Numbered from the stretch's first letter, positions 55,332-64,000 are shown. The stretch is DNA of 64,000 nucleotides from Jiella marina (GCF_024359545.1 NZ_JAKQZG010000003.1:416526-480525), one strand, 5' to 3'. Notes: generated by a model from the letters alone, not told the origin. Translations and numbers: made by a program.

Positions 55332-55484
55332 GATCCTGCCGTTCAAACCCTTCGCGCGCCTGGCTGGCGAGCATCCTGCCGGCGGCCTGATCGCCGTCCC
55401 GGTCATTTCGCGCGGACCTTGAGCTTTCGACCGGCGCGCGGGACGTATATCAGCATCGAAGCCGATCATGTCTCAAGGTGGACG

Positions 55485-56180
55485 ATGCAGATTATCCCGG
55501 TTCTCGACATCAAAGGCGGTGTAGTGGTGCGCGGCATGATGGGCGATCGCGCCAATTACCGGCCGATCGAGACGCCGCTTGCGGCCAGTTCCGAGCCGGT
55601 GGCCGTCGCCGAAGGGCTGATGGCGCTTCACGAATTCCCGGCAATCTACATCGCCGATCTCGACGGTATCGAGGCCGGTCGACCCAACGAAGTGGTCCTC
55701 GATGCGCTGACCGCACGTTTTCCGAACACCGACTTCTGGCTCGATGCGGGGCTTCGGTCGAAGGGCGAAGCAGAGGCGATGGCGGCGCGGCGAGGGATCG
55801 TTCCCGTCGTCGGCAGCGAATCCGTCGAATCGGTCGAGGTGGTTCGCCATCTTGCCGGGCGCATCGCCTACGTGTTGTCACTCGATTTCCGAGGCGACGC
55901 TCTTCTGGGGCCGCCGGAGCTGATCGAGGCTCCGGAGATCTGGCCGGACCGCGTCATCGTAATGACCCTGCAAAAGGTCGGGAGTGGGCAGGGGCCCGAT
56001 CTCGCTCGTCTTTGCGCGATCCGGCAGGTCGCCGGAGAGCGCCATGTCTATGCCGCTGGTGGTGTCCGGCATGGGGGCGACCTGGAAATACTGGCAGGAG
56101 AGGGGATTGCCGGTGCCCTGATCGCGACGGCGCTCCATGACGGTCGCATCGGCCCTGAGGAGATCGTGCGCCTGTCGTGA
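55485..56180 (+). CDS. HisA-like TIM-barrel protein of the H4MPT gene set
   Basis: A 231-residue beta/alpha barrel resembling phosphoribosylformimino-AICAR isomerase (HisA): MQIIPVLDIKGGVVVRGMMG, AIYIADLDGIEAGRPN, FWLDAGLRSK, VLSLDFRGDALLG and VYAAGGVRHGGDLEILAGEG. True HisA is part of his operons; this version sits in a methylofuran/H4MPT cluster, and similar HisA-like genes are part of the conserved C1 set of methylotrophs. It keeps the two catalytic-type Asp positions (D8, D130 region). The actual substrate is unknown. AAGGTGG precedes the ATG. Confidence 0.88.
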   Translation: MQIIPVLDIKGGVVVRGMMGDRANYRPIETPLAASSEPVAVAEGLMALHEFPAIYIADLDGIEAGRPNEVVLDALTARFPNTDFWLDAGLRSKGEAEAMAARRGIVPVVGSESVESVEVVRHLAGRIAYVLSLDFRGDALLGPPELIEAPEIWPDRVIVMTLQKVGSGQGPDLARLCAIRQVAGERHVYAAGGVRHGGDLEILAGEGIAGALIATALHDGRIGPEEIVRLS

Positions 56181-56283
56181 TCGCCGGTTCGGACCGGCCT
56201 TGCGTCGACGTTTCCCCGCGCCGTCGAGACTTCCTTAACCATGCTGCAATTATCGTGGCGGCCAGCACTGATGCGGGCCGACC

Positions 56284-57408
56284 ATGAAACTGATCATCCA
56301 GATTCCCTGCCTCAACGAGGCCGAAAACCTGCCGTCGGCACTGGCCGATCTTCCGCGCTCCGTTCCCGGCTTCCAATCCGTCGAATGGCTGGTGATCGAC
56401 GACGGTTCTTCGGACGGCACGGCGGAGATCGCCCGAGCCCATGGTGTCGATCACGTCGTCCGGCTGCCCCACAACCAGGGACTCGCCAAGGCGTTCATGG
56501 CGGGCATCGGCGAAGCGCTGCGGCTCGGCGCCGACGTCATCGTCAATACCGACGCCGACAACCAGTATGACGCCCGCTTCATTCCGGACCTCGTCGCGCC
56601 GATCCTCTATGGCGAGGCGATGATCGTGATCGGCGCCCGGCCGATCGACGAGATCGCGCATTTCTCGCCCGTCAAGCGTCGGCTGCAGCGGCTGGGAAGC
56701 TGGGTCGTCGGCAAGGCCGGCGGCGTCGACATCGACGATGCCCCGAGCGGCTTTCGGGCGTTCCATCGCGACGCTGCCATGCGGCTCTGCGTCTTCAATT
56801 CTTTCACCTACACGCTCGAGACGATCATCCAGGCGGGTCGCGCCAACATTCCGATCGCCAGCGTGCCGGTGGCCGTCAATGGTGAGACGCGGCCGTCGCG
56901 CCTGTTCAAGGGGACGGCCTCCTATGTCCGCCGGTCGCTGGTGACGATCCTGCGCATTGCGCTTCTCTACAAGCCGCTGCGGATCTTCACCCTGGTCGCT
57001 GCGCTCATCGCCCTGCCGGGCGTGGCGGCGATCGCGCGCTTCCTCGCCTTCTACGTTGCCGGCGACGGTAGTGGCCATATCCAGTCGCTGGCCGTCGCGG
57101 CGGGTCTCATTTCGGTGGGTGCGGTCGTCTTCGTGGGCGGGCTTCTGGCCGATCTTATCGCGGCGAACCGCATGCTCCTCGAAGACATCCGGACGCGTCA
57201 GATTTCCCAAACTCTCAAGATGGAACCCAGCATGTCGCCTCAGGATCTCGACGGACACACCGACCGGATGGTCGCGATGCTTCGCGCCACCCAGGCCAAT
57301 CTTGCCGCCGCGGCGTCCGGAGCGAAATCCGCCGAGCCGCTATCGCAAGAAGATCAGGACGCGTTGATGCGTTCGTCGAGGGCGGCCGGGTCGAAACTCA
57401 CCGGATAA
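56284..57408 (+). CDS. GT2 family glycosyltransferase, polyprenyl-phosphate type
   Basis: A 374-residue glycosyltransferase. The GT-A domain (1-225) shows IIQIPCLNEAENLPSALADL, VIDDGSSDGTAEIA and the metal-binding DTDADNQYD-type segment VNTDADNQYDARFI. Two C-terminal transmembrane helices (about 240-262 and 273-297) fit a DPM1/ArnC-like enzyme that charges polyprenyl phosphate with a sugar. A hydrophilic tail of about 75 residues ends it. The product would be the donor for the GT-C transferase encoded at 60267-62015. Its 3' end overlaps the convergent sulfotransferase gene by 55 bp. Confidence 0.92.
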   Translation: MKLIIQIPCLNEAENLPSALADLPRSVPGFQSVEWLVIDDGSSDGTAEIARAHGVDHVVRLPHNQGLAKAFMAGIGEALRLGADVIVNTDADNQYDARFIPDLVAPILYGEAMIVIGARPIDEIAHFSPVKRRLQRLGSWVVGKAGGVDIDDAPSGFRAFHRDAAMRLCVFNSFTYTLETIIQAGRANIPIASVPVAVNGETRPSRLFKGTASYVRRSLVTILRIALLYKPLRIFTLVAALIALPGVAAIARFLAFYVAGDGSGHIQSLAVAAGLISVGAVVFVGGLLADLIAANRMLLEDIRTRQISQTLKMEPSMSPQDLDGHTDRMVAMLRATQANLAAAASGAKSAEPLSQEDQDALMRSSRAAGSKLTG

Positions 57409-58121
57409 TGCCGTTCGCCGTGCCTCGCGGCGAAATCGAGCAGCTGACGGAAGTGGTTGGCGCGATCGGCCGCCAGGAAGAGATCTTCGTAGCGAAAGCG
57501 ACGTGTGAGCGGGTCGGTCTCGGCAAAGGCGAGAAGCGCGTCGTTCGTGTAGGTCCATTCCCAGTTCAGTTTTTCCTCCACCGACATCCCGTCCCACAGT
57601 GGGCCTGCCACCGGATCGCCCAGGAGCTTCGGATTGAGGCGGCCGTCGCGCACGACATCCCTTTCGGTGTAGCGGTCGCCGCGCCGCATCCATGAGCGCA
57701 CCCAGCTTTCCTTGTCGCGCGTCACGACGATGACCTTCGCTTTGGGAAACGCGTCGCGCAGGACAGGAAGAATCAGGCTCCACTGCAAATTCGACTCGAT
57801 GACAAGAGACTCCGGTCGGGAGGCGAAGTAGCGCTCACGGCTCTTGCGCACGCGCCGGACCACCTGCACGTGGGAGAGCTCTCCCAAACGATATTGGGTT
57901 GCCAGTACTCTAGAGCCGGTTCGCTTCAGGATGCGTCCGATAACCATGTGATAAAGGCCGAACGCCCGGATGTTCGGCCAGGACCGTCGATCGAATGGGC
58001 CGTAGAAAATGTCCGGCTCATGGACGGAGAAGGCACCGTCGATCATCGTCGAGAGCTTGCGACCGAGGAACTCCGTGCCGGTGCGGCCGGCCGATACGAT
58101 GAAGACGAGGTCCTTGCTCAT
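57354..58121 (-). CDS. PAPS-dependent sulfotransferase-like protein
   Basis: A 255-residue cytosolic P-loop enzyme of the sulfotransferase fold. The 5'-phosphosulfate-binding loop is IVSAGRTGTEFLGRKL (about 8-23); the 3'-phosphate region is VIVVTRDKESWVRSWMRR. It would transfer sulfate from PAPS onto a glycan or lipid headgroup. Its start overlaps the flippase-like gene stop by 4 bp, and it is last in the four-gene - strand operon. Acceptor unknown. Confidence 0.85.
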   Translation of the reverse strand: MSKDLVFIVSAGRTGTEFLGRKLSTMIDGAFSVHEPDIFYGPFDRRSWPNIRAFGLYHMVIGRILKRTGSRVLATQYRLGELSHVQVVRRVRKSRERYFASRPESLVIESNLQWSLILPVLRDAFPKAKVIVVTRDKESWVRSWMRRGDRYTERDVVRDGRLNPKLLGDPVAGPLWDGMSVEEKLNWEWTYTNDALLAFAETDPLTRRFRYEDLFLAADRANHFRQLLDFAARHGERHYPVSFDPAALDERINAS

Positions 58122-59071
58122 GCATCGACCGAGGCTGTGGGAGGGCTAGCTGCCGCAGACCGTCTGCTTCGCGCGCGGCTGTCGCGCCAGAGGAGGAGTC
58201 CCGTCAGGATCGACAATCCCGCCATGCCGAACAGGCGGTTCAGGGCGGCGGCCAGAAAGCCGAATGCCGGGCCGATTCCCACCAGCGGCGCGATGGAGGC
58301 GGCGACCCATTCGCGAACGCCAAGGCCGGCCGGAACGAGCGACACGGCTGTTCCTGCAAAGGACGTCACCGAGAAGGCGGCCGCTGCCATGGGAGACAGG
58401 CTTGCCCCAAGGGCGGCGATTGCCAGGACCATGCGTGCACAGTCGAGCACGAGAAGAGCGAACCGGATGATCGAAACGCGGCCAAGCATCGACCAGCCAT
58501 AGTCGCGCCGAAGGATCCCCCATGCGGATCCCGCGTAGAGGAGGGCTCCCGCTGCAAGCAATGCAGATCCGGCGACCGGGCTTGCGGCCAGAACGGCGAC
58601 GCCGGAGACGAGCATGGACATGCCGCCCCAGACGCCTGCGAACAGGCCGATGAGCCAGGCGCTGGCCCGAGTGGCGACGCCTTCGGCTTTCAACCCGCCG
58701 AGGCGGGCGATGATGCCGCCCGGAAGCGGCAGCATGTTGCCGGCGCTGGCATAGACGGTCACCTCCAGGGCGCGGGGCCAGCGCATGGGGCGACCGGCCG
58801 CCGACGCCATTGCACGCAGTTCCGCGGCGTTGAGCACGATGGTGGCCGGCACGCCGATGAGCATGAGGGCGACCAGCGGCTGCCAGGCGATCGTGTCGAT
58901 CCGGCCCGACAGGCTGGTCCAGGCCCAGGCGAAGCCGCCGGCAAACGCGATCAGGGCGAGGACGAGACCGATCCGTTTCAGGAAAGCGCGATGTGCGAGA
59001 AACCAGACACGCAGGCTTCGGCCAAGCGCACGGATCACGCTCTTTGCGACGCGAATCTTGGGGGCGGCCAT
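58118..59071 (-). CDS. lysylphosphatidylglycerol-synthase-type membrane protein (flippase-like, UPF0104)
   Basis: A 317-residue integral membrane protein with about eight helices, of the LPG_synthase_TM family whose members flip or shield lipids. Conserved pieces: VYASAGNMLPLPGGIIARLG, GVWGGMSMLVSGVAVLAA, AVSLVPAGLGVREWVAASIA. There is no aminoacyl-transferase domain, so it is not an LPG synthase. ATG at 59071 shares one base with the GT4 stop (TGATG). Probably moves a glycolipid intermediate of this locus; inference from neighbours. Confidence 0.83.
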   Translation of the reverse strand: MAAPKIRVAKSVIRALGRSLRVWFLAHRAFLKRIGLVLALIAFAGGFAWAWTSLSGRIDTIAWQPLVALMLIGVPATIVLNAAELRAMASAAGRPMRWPRALEVTVYASAGNMLPLPGGIIARLGGLKAEGVATRASAWLIGLFAGVWGGMSMLVSGVAVLAASPVAGSALLAAGALLYAGSAWGILRRDYGWSMLGRVSIIRFALLVLDCARMVLAIAALGASLSPMAAAAFSVTSFAGTAVSLVPAGLGVREWVAASIAPLVGIGPAFGFLAAALNRLFGMAGLSILTGLLLWRDSRARSRRSAAASPPTASVDA

Positions 59072-60270
59072 CACGGTCTGCTCTCCGCCGTTCCGGACAT
59101 GGCTGATGCGGCGGGTTCGGCCTTTCCGTTTCCATGAGCGCGATAACAGCCAAGGGTGGCTTCGGCGACCCGCGCCCACGAGTAGTGGGCTGCGACGGCG
59201 GCTCTGGCCTTTCGGGTAAAGTTCGCGCGGGTGGTCTCCGACCATCCCGCGATTTCCGCGATCTTCGACGCCCAGGCCTGATGGTCTCCCGCGGGGAGCA
59301 GGAACCCGCTCACACCGTCGACGACCGCGTCCGTGATGCCGTCGACGGCCGACGCGAGCACCACGGCGCCGGCGGCCGCAGCTTCCGGCGCCGTCAGGCC
59401 GAAGCCCTCGAAGCTTTCGATGCCCCGATCGAGATTGGGCATGACGACCGCGATAGCTTCTGCCCTCAATTGGGCGAGGGCCTGGCCATGAACGGCCCCG
59501 AGAAAGGTGACGCGCGGATCGTCCAGGGCATCGCCCTCTCGTTCGTCCCAGACTGTGCCGGCGACGACGAGTTGCATGTCAGGGGCAAGCTTCGGTAGGA
59601 CGTCTTGAATGAACCACGCGCAACCCTTGCGCTCGATCAGACGCCCGACGAAGAGAATGTAGCGGCCTGAGATCGGCTCCGCGGCTGGGGTCGTCCCATC
59701 CGCGGAGGTCTGATCCTCTTCGCTTCGTGTCGCCAGGGGGATGGTCGCGATCTGCCGGAAACCGCCATCACGGCAGAGCGCCGCCGTCGCCCGCGAATTG
59801 GCGAGGACGATGGCGTTCTTGCCGAGACAGGTAGCTCCCAGCCGCAGGTAGCTTCGATACAGGGAGGCAGCGATGCCCAGCCGGAATGCGAAGGCGATGT
59901 CGGTGCCGTGGGCGGAGAGAACAAGCCTCGGGCTTTTCTGCGAGATGCGGGCCATGACCACCAGCGGCCAGACGCTGAGGTCGCCGCCATGCACCACATC
60001 GACGCGCCGTCGCTTGAGGAGGATCGACAATCCGGCGGAAAGCCCGAAGCCAAGAAGGCCGAAGGGGGAGGGTGGCCGCCCGTCCGCGCGGCCCGGCAGC
60101 GCGATCGCTTCCACATCGGCATGCGATTTCAGGGCTCGCAGGAGTTCCCGGCAGTAGATCTCCATGCCGCCGACGGCCGGCGGCCATTTCCGCGTCACGA
60201 AGAGCACGCGGAGGCGACCCGATCCTTGTTCGTCATCCGTCACGGGGGCGGTTTCGCGGCGTGCGCTCAT
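59071..60270 (-). CDS. GT4 family glycosyltransferase
   Basis: A 399-residue GT-B enzyme. N-terminal acceptor domain: LRVLFVTRKWPPAVGGMEIY; C-terminal nucleotide-sugar domain: GRYILFVGRLIERKGCAWFI, and the E-X7-E motif region ESFEGFGLTAPEAAAAGAVV. A retaining transferase building a surface glycan or glycolipid; sugar unknown. The ATG at 60270 overlaps the GT-C gene stop (ATGA) and its own stop overlaps the next start, so translation is coupled throughout. Confidence 0.92.
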   Translation of the reverse strand: MSARRETAPVTDDEQGSGRLRVLFVTRKWPPAVGGMEIYCRELLRALKSHADVEAIALPGRADGRPPSPFGLLGFGLSAGLSILLKRRRVDVVHGGDLSVWPLVVMARISQKSPRLVLSAHGTDIAFAFRLGIAASLYRSYLRLGATCLGKNAIVLANSRATAALCRDGGFRQIATIPLATRSEEDQTSADGTTPAAEPISGRYILFVGRLIERKGCAWFIQDVLPKLAPDMQLVVAGTVWDEREGDALDDPRVTFLGAVHGQALAQLRAEAIAVVMPNLDRGIESFEGFGLTAPEAAAAGAVVLASAVDGITDAVVDGVSGFLLPAGDHQAWASKIAEIAGWSETTRANFTRKARAAVAAHYSWARVAEATLGCYRAHGNGKAEPAASAMSGTAESRP

Positions 60271-62015
60271 CCGGAGAACCCCACGAAAAAGGGATCTGAG
60301 GGCGCCGGCTTCGCCGGGCGAGGCAGATTTGCGCCATATCGCAGGATTGCCTTGATCCCGCCTTGCCCGTCGCCCGTGCCGGCGTGCCTCCCGATGGTGC
60401 GAGAGCCGACCACGAACTCGCGTACCTCGCCGGGATGGAGGATGGCACCGTCGATGACGAGCGGAACCTCGGCTTCGAGCGTGTAGGGGCCCGGAATGAC
60501 GATCTCGGTCGTGGCCTGAAAGTCCCCGGGCTGAATCGAGATGGTCTTTCCGGCAACCCAGATCGAACCCCAATGGTGTACGAAGTTCGTGCGAAGCGCC
60601 TGCGCGTCCTCAGGAAGCAGCGAGAGTCCGTCGGGAAGGGCCGGGCTGTCCGGATCCAGCGCCGCACTCAGACCCGGGCCGTTGGCGAGCACGAAGCGGG
60701 GATGGCGTTCGGCGATTGCCTGGCGGATCTCGGGCCGGCCGCGCTGCCGGTAGTAGCTGGTGCCGAGCGTGCTCATGAAGAAGCCGAGGCGCGGATAGTC
60801 GGTAACCGATCCGTTGCGGTCGATATAGGCGACGGGTTCGGGAAAGATCTCGTGAATCGCAGTCAGCGTTTCGCGCTGCGCGGTCTGTCCGGCCGAATAG
60901 GCCGAGCTCGCCGCGACCAGTGGGGGAAGCAGAAGACCGGCCGCGAGCGGCAGGGGAGAACTCAGCCGCTCTGCGAAGGCGTCATAGGCCAGCGCGCACA
61001 GGACGGCTGCGGGGGCGAGTGCGAAGACATAATAATAGGGAAAGCTGTTGCGGTAGACGAAAATGGAGAGAAGCGGCACCGTCAGCGCAAGAAGCGCCAA
61101 CCCGCGGGCGCGGCTGCCCGGCGAAAGGCGAGCGAGCACGAGCGCCGTGCCGGCCGCGATCCCGCCCCACAGAAGGAAGCTCGTCACCATGGACCGCAGG
61201 AGATAGCGACCGGTCCATGGGAAACCACCGAGCGAGAACATCGTCGCGATATTCTGCCCAAGCCGGTTCGACGGAGCGGCCTCGGCCGCAACTTCACCAA
61301 GCGAGGCGCGATGCAGGAGAAAGAGAAGGGCAAAGCTTGCAGCCCCGACGATTCCGCCCGTGATGAAGCGCAAAAGCACGGCCCGTCGCTCGCCGGAATC
61401 CGCCAGTCGAAAGAAGGCGGCCGCCAGAATGGCCGGAACGAAGAAGACCGACTTCACCGTGACGAGCCCGGCCACGGCGACGGCGATTGCCGCGATTCCG
61501 GCGCTCAAGACCGTGATGCGGCCTGTCCAGATGAGTGCAAGGGCGGTCATCAGAAGACAGGTCGCGAGCGGATCGAAGCGAAAGCTCGCGCCGTGAACGA
61601 GGACGTTGCTCGACGCGGCATAGGCCGCAACGGCCGCCATCGCGCCGGCCGCCGAGGCGTGTTGGCGCGCGATCCTGAAGATCGCGGCAAGCGTGCCGAT
61701 CTCGCAGGCGAACATGATCAGCCGGCCGATGACGATGCGGTCGATCCCGCTCAGCGGCAGGGCGGCGAGCCACGCAAAGAGCTGGACGTGAAAGGTCTGC
61801 AGCGGGCTCGTCAGTTCGCCGCGATTGAAGGCAGCGGCGCGCGCGAGGAAATAGAATTCGTCCCAATTTATCTCGTGAACGAAGACGAGGCCGATCTGGA
61901 AGGCAAGCGCGGCGATCGTGACAACGCCGAAGATCAGGCAAGGCGAGACGCCGGCCGCACCGGTGGTGCCGGCCGCCTCCGTCGCCACCTCGCTGCGGCT
62001 TGCCGGGATCGCCAT
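60267..62015 (-). CDS. GT-C (ArnT/PMT-like) membrane glycosyltransferase
   Basis: A 582-residue membrane enzyme with about 11-12 helices and a C-terminal soluble domain (about 385-582). The first periplasmic loop has the acidic pair D52-E53 in HEINWDEFYFL, the GT-C catalytic feature. The family transfers a sugar from a polyprenyl-phosphate donor on the periplasmic side. The polyprenyl donor could come from the GT2 enzyme at 56284. First gene of the - strand operon GT-C, GT4, flippase-like, sulfotransferase. Acceptor unknown. Confidence 0.85.
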   Translation of the reverse strand: MAIPASRSEVATEAAGTTGAAGVSPCLIFGVVTIAALAFQIGLVFVHEINWDEFYFLARAAAFNRGELTSPLQTFHVQLFAWLAALPLSGIDRIVIGRLIMFACEIGTLAAIFRIARQHASAAGAMAAVAAYAASSNVLVHGASFRFDPLATCLLMTALALIWTGRITVLSAGIAAIAVAVAGLVTVKSVFFVPAILAAAFFRLADSGERRAVLLRFITGGIVGAASFALLFLLHRASLGEVAAEAAPSNRLGQNIATMFSLGGFPWTGRYLLRSMVTSFLLWGGIAAGTALVLARLSPGSRARGLALLALTVPLLSIFVYRNSFPYYYVFALAPAAVLCALAYDAFAERLSSPLPLAAGLLLPPLVAASSAYSAGQTAQRETLTAIHEIFPEPVAYIDRNGSVTDYPRLGFFMSTLGTSYYRQRGRPEIRQAIAERHPRFVLANGPGLSAALDPDSPALPDGLSLLPEDAQALRTNFVHHWGSIWVAGKTISIQPGDFQATTEIVIPGPYTLEAEVPLVIDGAILHPGEVREFVVGSRTIGRHAGTGDGQGGIKAILRYGANLPRPAKPAPSDPFFVGFSG

Positions 62016-62318
62016 GCCTCGCCCTTTCCGGCGTCAATCCGACCTTCGCTGTTACCGGAAGACGGCAAAGAAAAGCCTAACCCGGGGGCCTGAAGCGAGC
62101 CCGATGCTCCAGCGGCTCAATGCTCAGGATGGCGGGGCCGCCTTATGTGCAGGGTGTTGAGCGCGGGCGCCGCGGATCGGTTGCACTTGGCGCCAAGGGT
62201 CGAAAGACGCCGACCAGGTAGCTATCGCCGGGTAAAATCCGATCCGTCGAAAAACCGGAGAGGCACCGCCGAAATTTGGGGATGTCTCTGTCCGGGCGAT
62301 ATGTTATCGCAGGTGCGG
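62016..62318. other. 303-bp region between GT-C operon start and tRNA-Thr
   Basis: Carries the divergent upstream regions of the GT-C operon (- strand) and of the tRNA gene. Apart from the weak tRNA promoter listed next, no gene or strong repeat was seen. Confidence 0.5.
62276..62305 (+). promoter_or_regulatory. trnT: candidate promoter of tRNA-Thr
   Basis: TTGGGG (62276-62281) and TATGTT (62300-62305) with an 18-base spacer, ending 13 bases before the mature tRNA. The hexamers are imperfect; position is right. Confidence 0.35.
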
Positions 62319-62393
<75 letters not shown>

Positions 62394-62939
62394 ATGAAAT
62401 CAAGTGGTTATGCCGCAATTCTTCCTGATTTCATGTCGCATCCATGTTGCGGAGAGTTCTCGTTATTAGCAGGGATTCCCCGGTAGACTAGGCAGCTCCA
62501 ACCGACATGGAAGGCAGTCTTGTCGGGCGTATGGGAAGATCACAAGCGTAACCTAGTCGTCCCACCCTTGGTAGGAGCAATTAGCCCGATCGAAGAGTTG
62601 CGAGTTGGGGCTTAATTTGGTCGGTGACCAGTAGCGCTGTAGAGCACCGGAATCTGTCGACCGGTTTTGCGCGCTTGCTGAGGCAACTCCGGCCAAATCG
62701 AGTGTCAAATAAGCCAAATCGAGTGGCGCGCTCCAACGATGTCTCACCGATGAGAATCGTACTCAAGTTCTTGATCTTACAGGTGTTTGGTGGGCCCGGA
62801 GGGAGCGTCCACCTTACGCCTAAAGCCTTGAACTCTATGGCTTCCATCAGCAGAAGTGGAACACAATGTCCCACTTTGATGTCTCACCTTATCCGGCATG
62901 TGGTCGAGCTGTAAATCGGCCTGTCTGGGCCGTGCCGGC
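62394..62939. other. non-coding junction between tRNA-Thr and integrase
   Basis: A 546-bp stretch of lower GC content than the chromosome to the left, with no convincing gene. The open frames on both strands here lack ribosome sites and recognisable domains. It contains the 13-bp direct repeats at 62692-62725. It probably represents the left end of an integrated element. Confidence 0.5.
62692..62725 (+). repeat. 13-bp direct repeat near integrase gene
   Basis: GCCAAATCGAGTG at 62692-62704 and again at 62713-62725, a 21-bp period (two helical turns). Its place between the tRNA and the integrase gene fits accessory recombinase or excisionase binding sites; that role is inferred. Confidence 0.5.
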
Positions 62940-63893
62940 TCATAGATTTCCGGAGCACAATATTTCTGGAATCGTTTCATCATCGCGGGAATGTCCGTAC
63001 GTCCCAAGAACGTGAAGAGGGGAACTCCAGCCTCCCAGACGCGCGATCGATACAGGATCGATTCCTCTGTGGAGAAGGCCTGTAGCGAAGCCGTGCCGCA
63101 TGGCATGCGGTGACAGGTACTTGATCCCAGCAGCTTTGCAGATGCGTGCCGCTCTCTTCTGCGCTGCGCTCCGGTTCGCAAACATGAACATGGGAGCATC
63201 TGGATCAGTCTTGTCTAACCGCTGCAGGAGTTTGGCAAGCGCCTTGGGCATGTGTGGGAAGCGCTCGTCACCACCCACCTTGCTCATGACGATCCGTATT
63301 CGCTGCTCTTTCCATTGGACGTCACGCAGCTTGACGTTCATGACCTCACCGATGCGGGCTCCTGTAAAGAACATCAGCGCATAGCATGCAGCTAACTCAC
63401 TGTCGGCGCTCTGAATGAACAGCCGCAGCCACTCGTACGTACCGTAATCTTTTTCGACTTTCGGGACGCGGAACTTCTTGATCCTAATCTGAGGAGCCTT
63501 GCCCAGAGCAGCGGCATGATTGATCACTGCTTGCGTGACCGTGATGAATTGACGATTACGTGTTGCGGGCCCAGCGAATGGATAGGTCGCTATTGCACCA
63601 CTGCGTGCAGCCTCAGGCGTGATGCGGTCGCATGGTGTCTCCTTGAAGTAAGTCGCTACCGCCATGAGAAAGCGTGCCGACTTGCGCGCATCGAGATACA
63701 GCATGGCCGCCTCGGCAAACGTTGCGCAGCGTGGACCTGCCAGAGCAATAGCCCAGGCCTGTTGTTCGACATTCTGCGCTACTCTTCGTGCTTTAGCCTG
63801 CTCAGTCGTTCCGCAAGTGCCTCGTAGGAGTTCGCCCTGGACCGTGCCGCGGTAGTGCCAGACTTCACCGCGCTTGTAGATTGAGAGGGGCAT
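62940..63893 (-). CDS. int: tyrosine recombinase/integrase of a tRNA-Thr-associated element
   Basis: A 317-residue site-specific recombinase. The catalytic set is complete: R180 (TGARIGEVMNV), K205 (SKVGG), H263 and R266 (SPHAMRHGFATGLL), W289 in place of the second His (LGGWSS) and nucleophile Y299 (GTYGH). The core-binding helical domain is at about 55-135. A short N-terminal region (MPLSIYKRGEVWHYRG) resembles integrases with an arm-type AP2-like start. ATG at 63893 chosen because this conserved start follows; GAGAGGGG lies just upstream. Its 3' end faces the tRNA gene, and composition is lower-GC than the chromosome. Confidence 0.93.
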   Translation of the reverse strand: MPLSIYKRGEVWHYRGTVQGELLRGTCGTTEQAKARRVAQNVEQQAWAIALAGPRCATFAEAAMLYLDARKSARFLMAVATYFKETPCDRITPEAARSGAIATYPFAGPATRNRQFITVTQAVINHAAALGKAPQIRIKKFRVPKVEKDYGTYEWLRLFIQSADSELAACYALMFFTGARIGEVMNVKLRDVQWKEQRIRIVMSKVGGDERFPHMPKALAKLLQRLDKTDPDAPMFMFANRSAAQKRAARICKAAGIKYLSPHAMRHGFATGLLHRGIDPVSIARLGGWSSPLHVLGTYGHSRDDETIPEILCSGNL

Positions 63894-64000
63894 GGTCTGC
63901 TGTCCTCCATCAATACAGCAATGTCTGAATCGGTTAGCACCATTGCGCGCCCGAACACTCGACATGCACCAAGTTTTCTGGCTCGTACTCTGATCAGTCT
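63894..64000. other. start of element interior, no gene seen
   Basis: Upstream region of the integrase to the window edge; moderate GC, no complete gene or repeat recognisable. Confidence 0.4.

Noticed and set aside
55485..56180. Histidine biosynthesis gene hisA
   Set aside because: No other his gene nearby; the protein lies in a methylofuran/H4MPT cluster and belongs with the HisA-like C1 proteins.
58118..59071. Lysylphosphatidylglycerol synthase (MprF)
   Set aside because: Only the membrane flippase-like part exists; the aminoacyl transferase domain is missing.

Overview
The window is high-GC alphaproteobacterial DNA, most likely Hyphomicrobiales (Rhizobiales). The order ccmI-ccmE-ccmF-ccmH, degP, an OmpR-type response regulator and histidine kinase, then glnE is the rhizobial cycHJKL-degP neighbourhood. 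A PleC/PdhS-like kinase, CcrM-type GANTC sites and a RIME-like intergenic palindrome point the same way. Genes for methylofuran/tetrahydromethanopterin cofactors and a PQQ-alcohol-dehydrogenase-linked ABC system show a methylotrophic or C1-oxidising lifestyle. I cannot name the genus.

Layout. 1-2996: a partial aldo/keto reductase, an M20 peptidase and a small lipoprotein. 3145-14693: cytochrome c maturation, DegP, a two-component pair and GlnE, all on the + strand. 14800-20004: a PAS histidine kinase and aminopeptidase N on the - strand. 20276-26271: an unpartnered CoxL-like molybdenum hydroxylase subunit, a DksA-type zinc finger, a DMT transporter and a PhoX phosphatase behind a Pho-box-like promoter. 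26272-28445: an atypical pocket with an IS630 transposase stub, a ClpP-like/Sel1 protein, AT-rich spacer and a possible frameshifted Cys-rich gene. 28446-36809: universal stress protein, SulP transporter, MFS transporter, uracil-DNA glycosylase, DHH phosphoesterase, SMR pump and ETF-ubiquinone oxidoreductase.

36826-56180 is the most interesting part. A PQQ-linked periplasmic/ABC module (ATPase, permease, substrate-binding protein, YVTN propeller, a PepSY protein, a poly-aspartate secreted protein, a WPC-motif secreted protein and a NarL-type two-component system) abuts a C1-cofactor module. That module holds an MfnB-FolB fusion, MfnE-like kinase, DHPS-like DUF6513 protein, DUF447 protein, MfnF-like protein and HisA-like protein. 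A three-subunit PaoABC-like molybdenum aldehyde oxidoreductase sits inside it. The two modules are joined by a TTGA stop/start overlap between the DUF2380 secreted protein and the MfnB-FolB gene. The expected logic is that a PQQ dehydrogenase encoded elsewhere oxidises an alcohol in the periplasm, the resulting formaldehyde enters the H4MPT/methylofuran pathway in the cytoplasm, and the molybdenum enzyme may remove aldehydes. No dehydrogenase gene lies in this window.

56284-62015 holds a polyprenyl-phosphate glycosyltransferase, then four translationally coupled - strand genes: GT-C transferase, GT4 glycosyltransferase, flippase-like membrane protein and sulfotransferase. They look like a surface glycan or glycolipid pathway. 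At 62319 a tRNA-Thr(UGU) gene marks a junction: 3' of it are lower-GC DNA and a tyrosine recombinase, probably the left end of an integrative element that continues beyond the window. No CRISPR array, rRNA or replication origin was seen.
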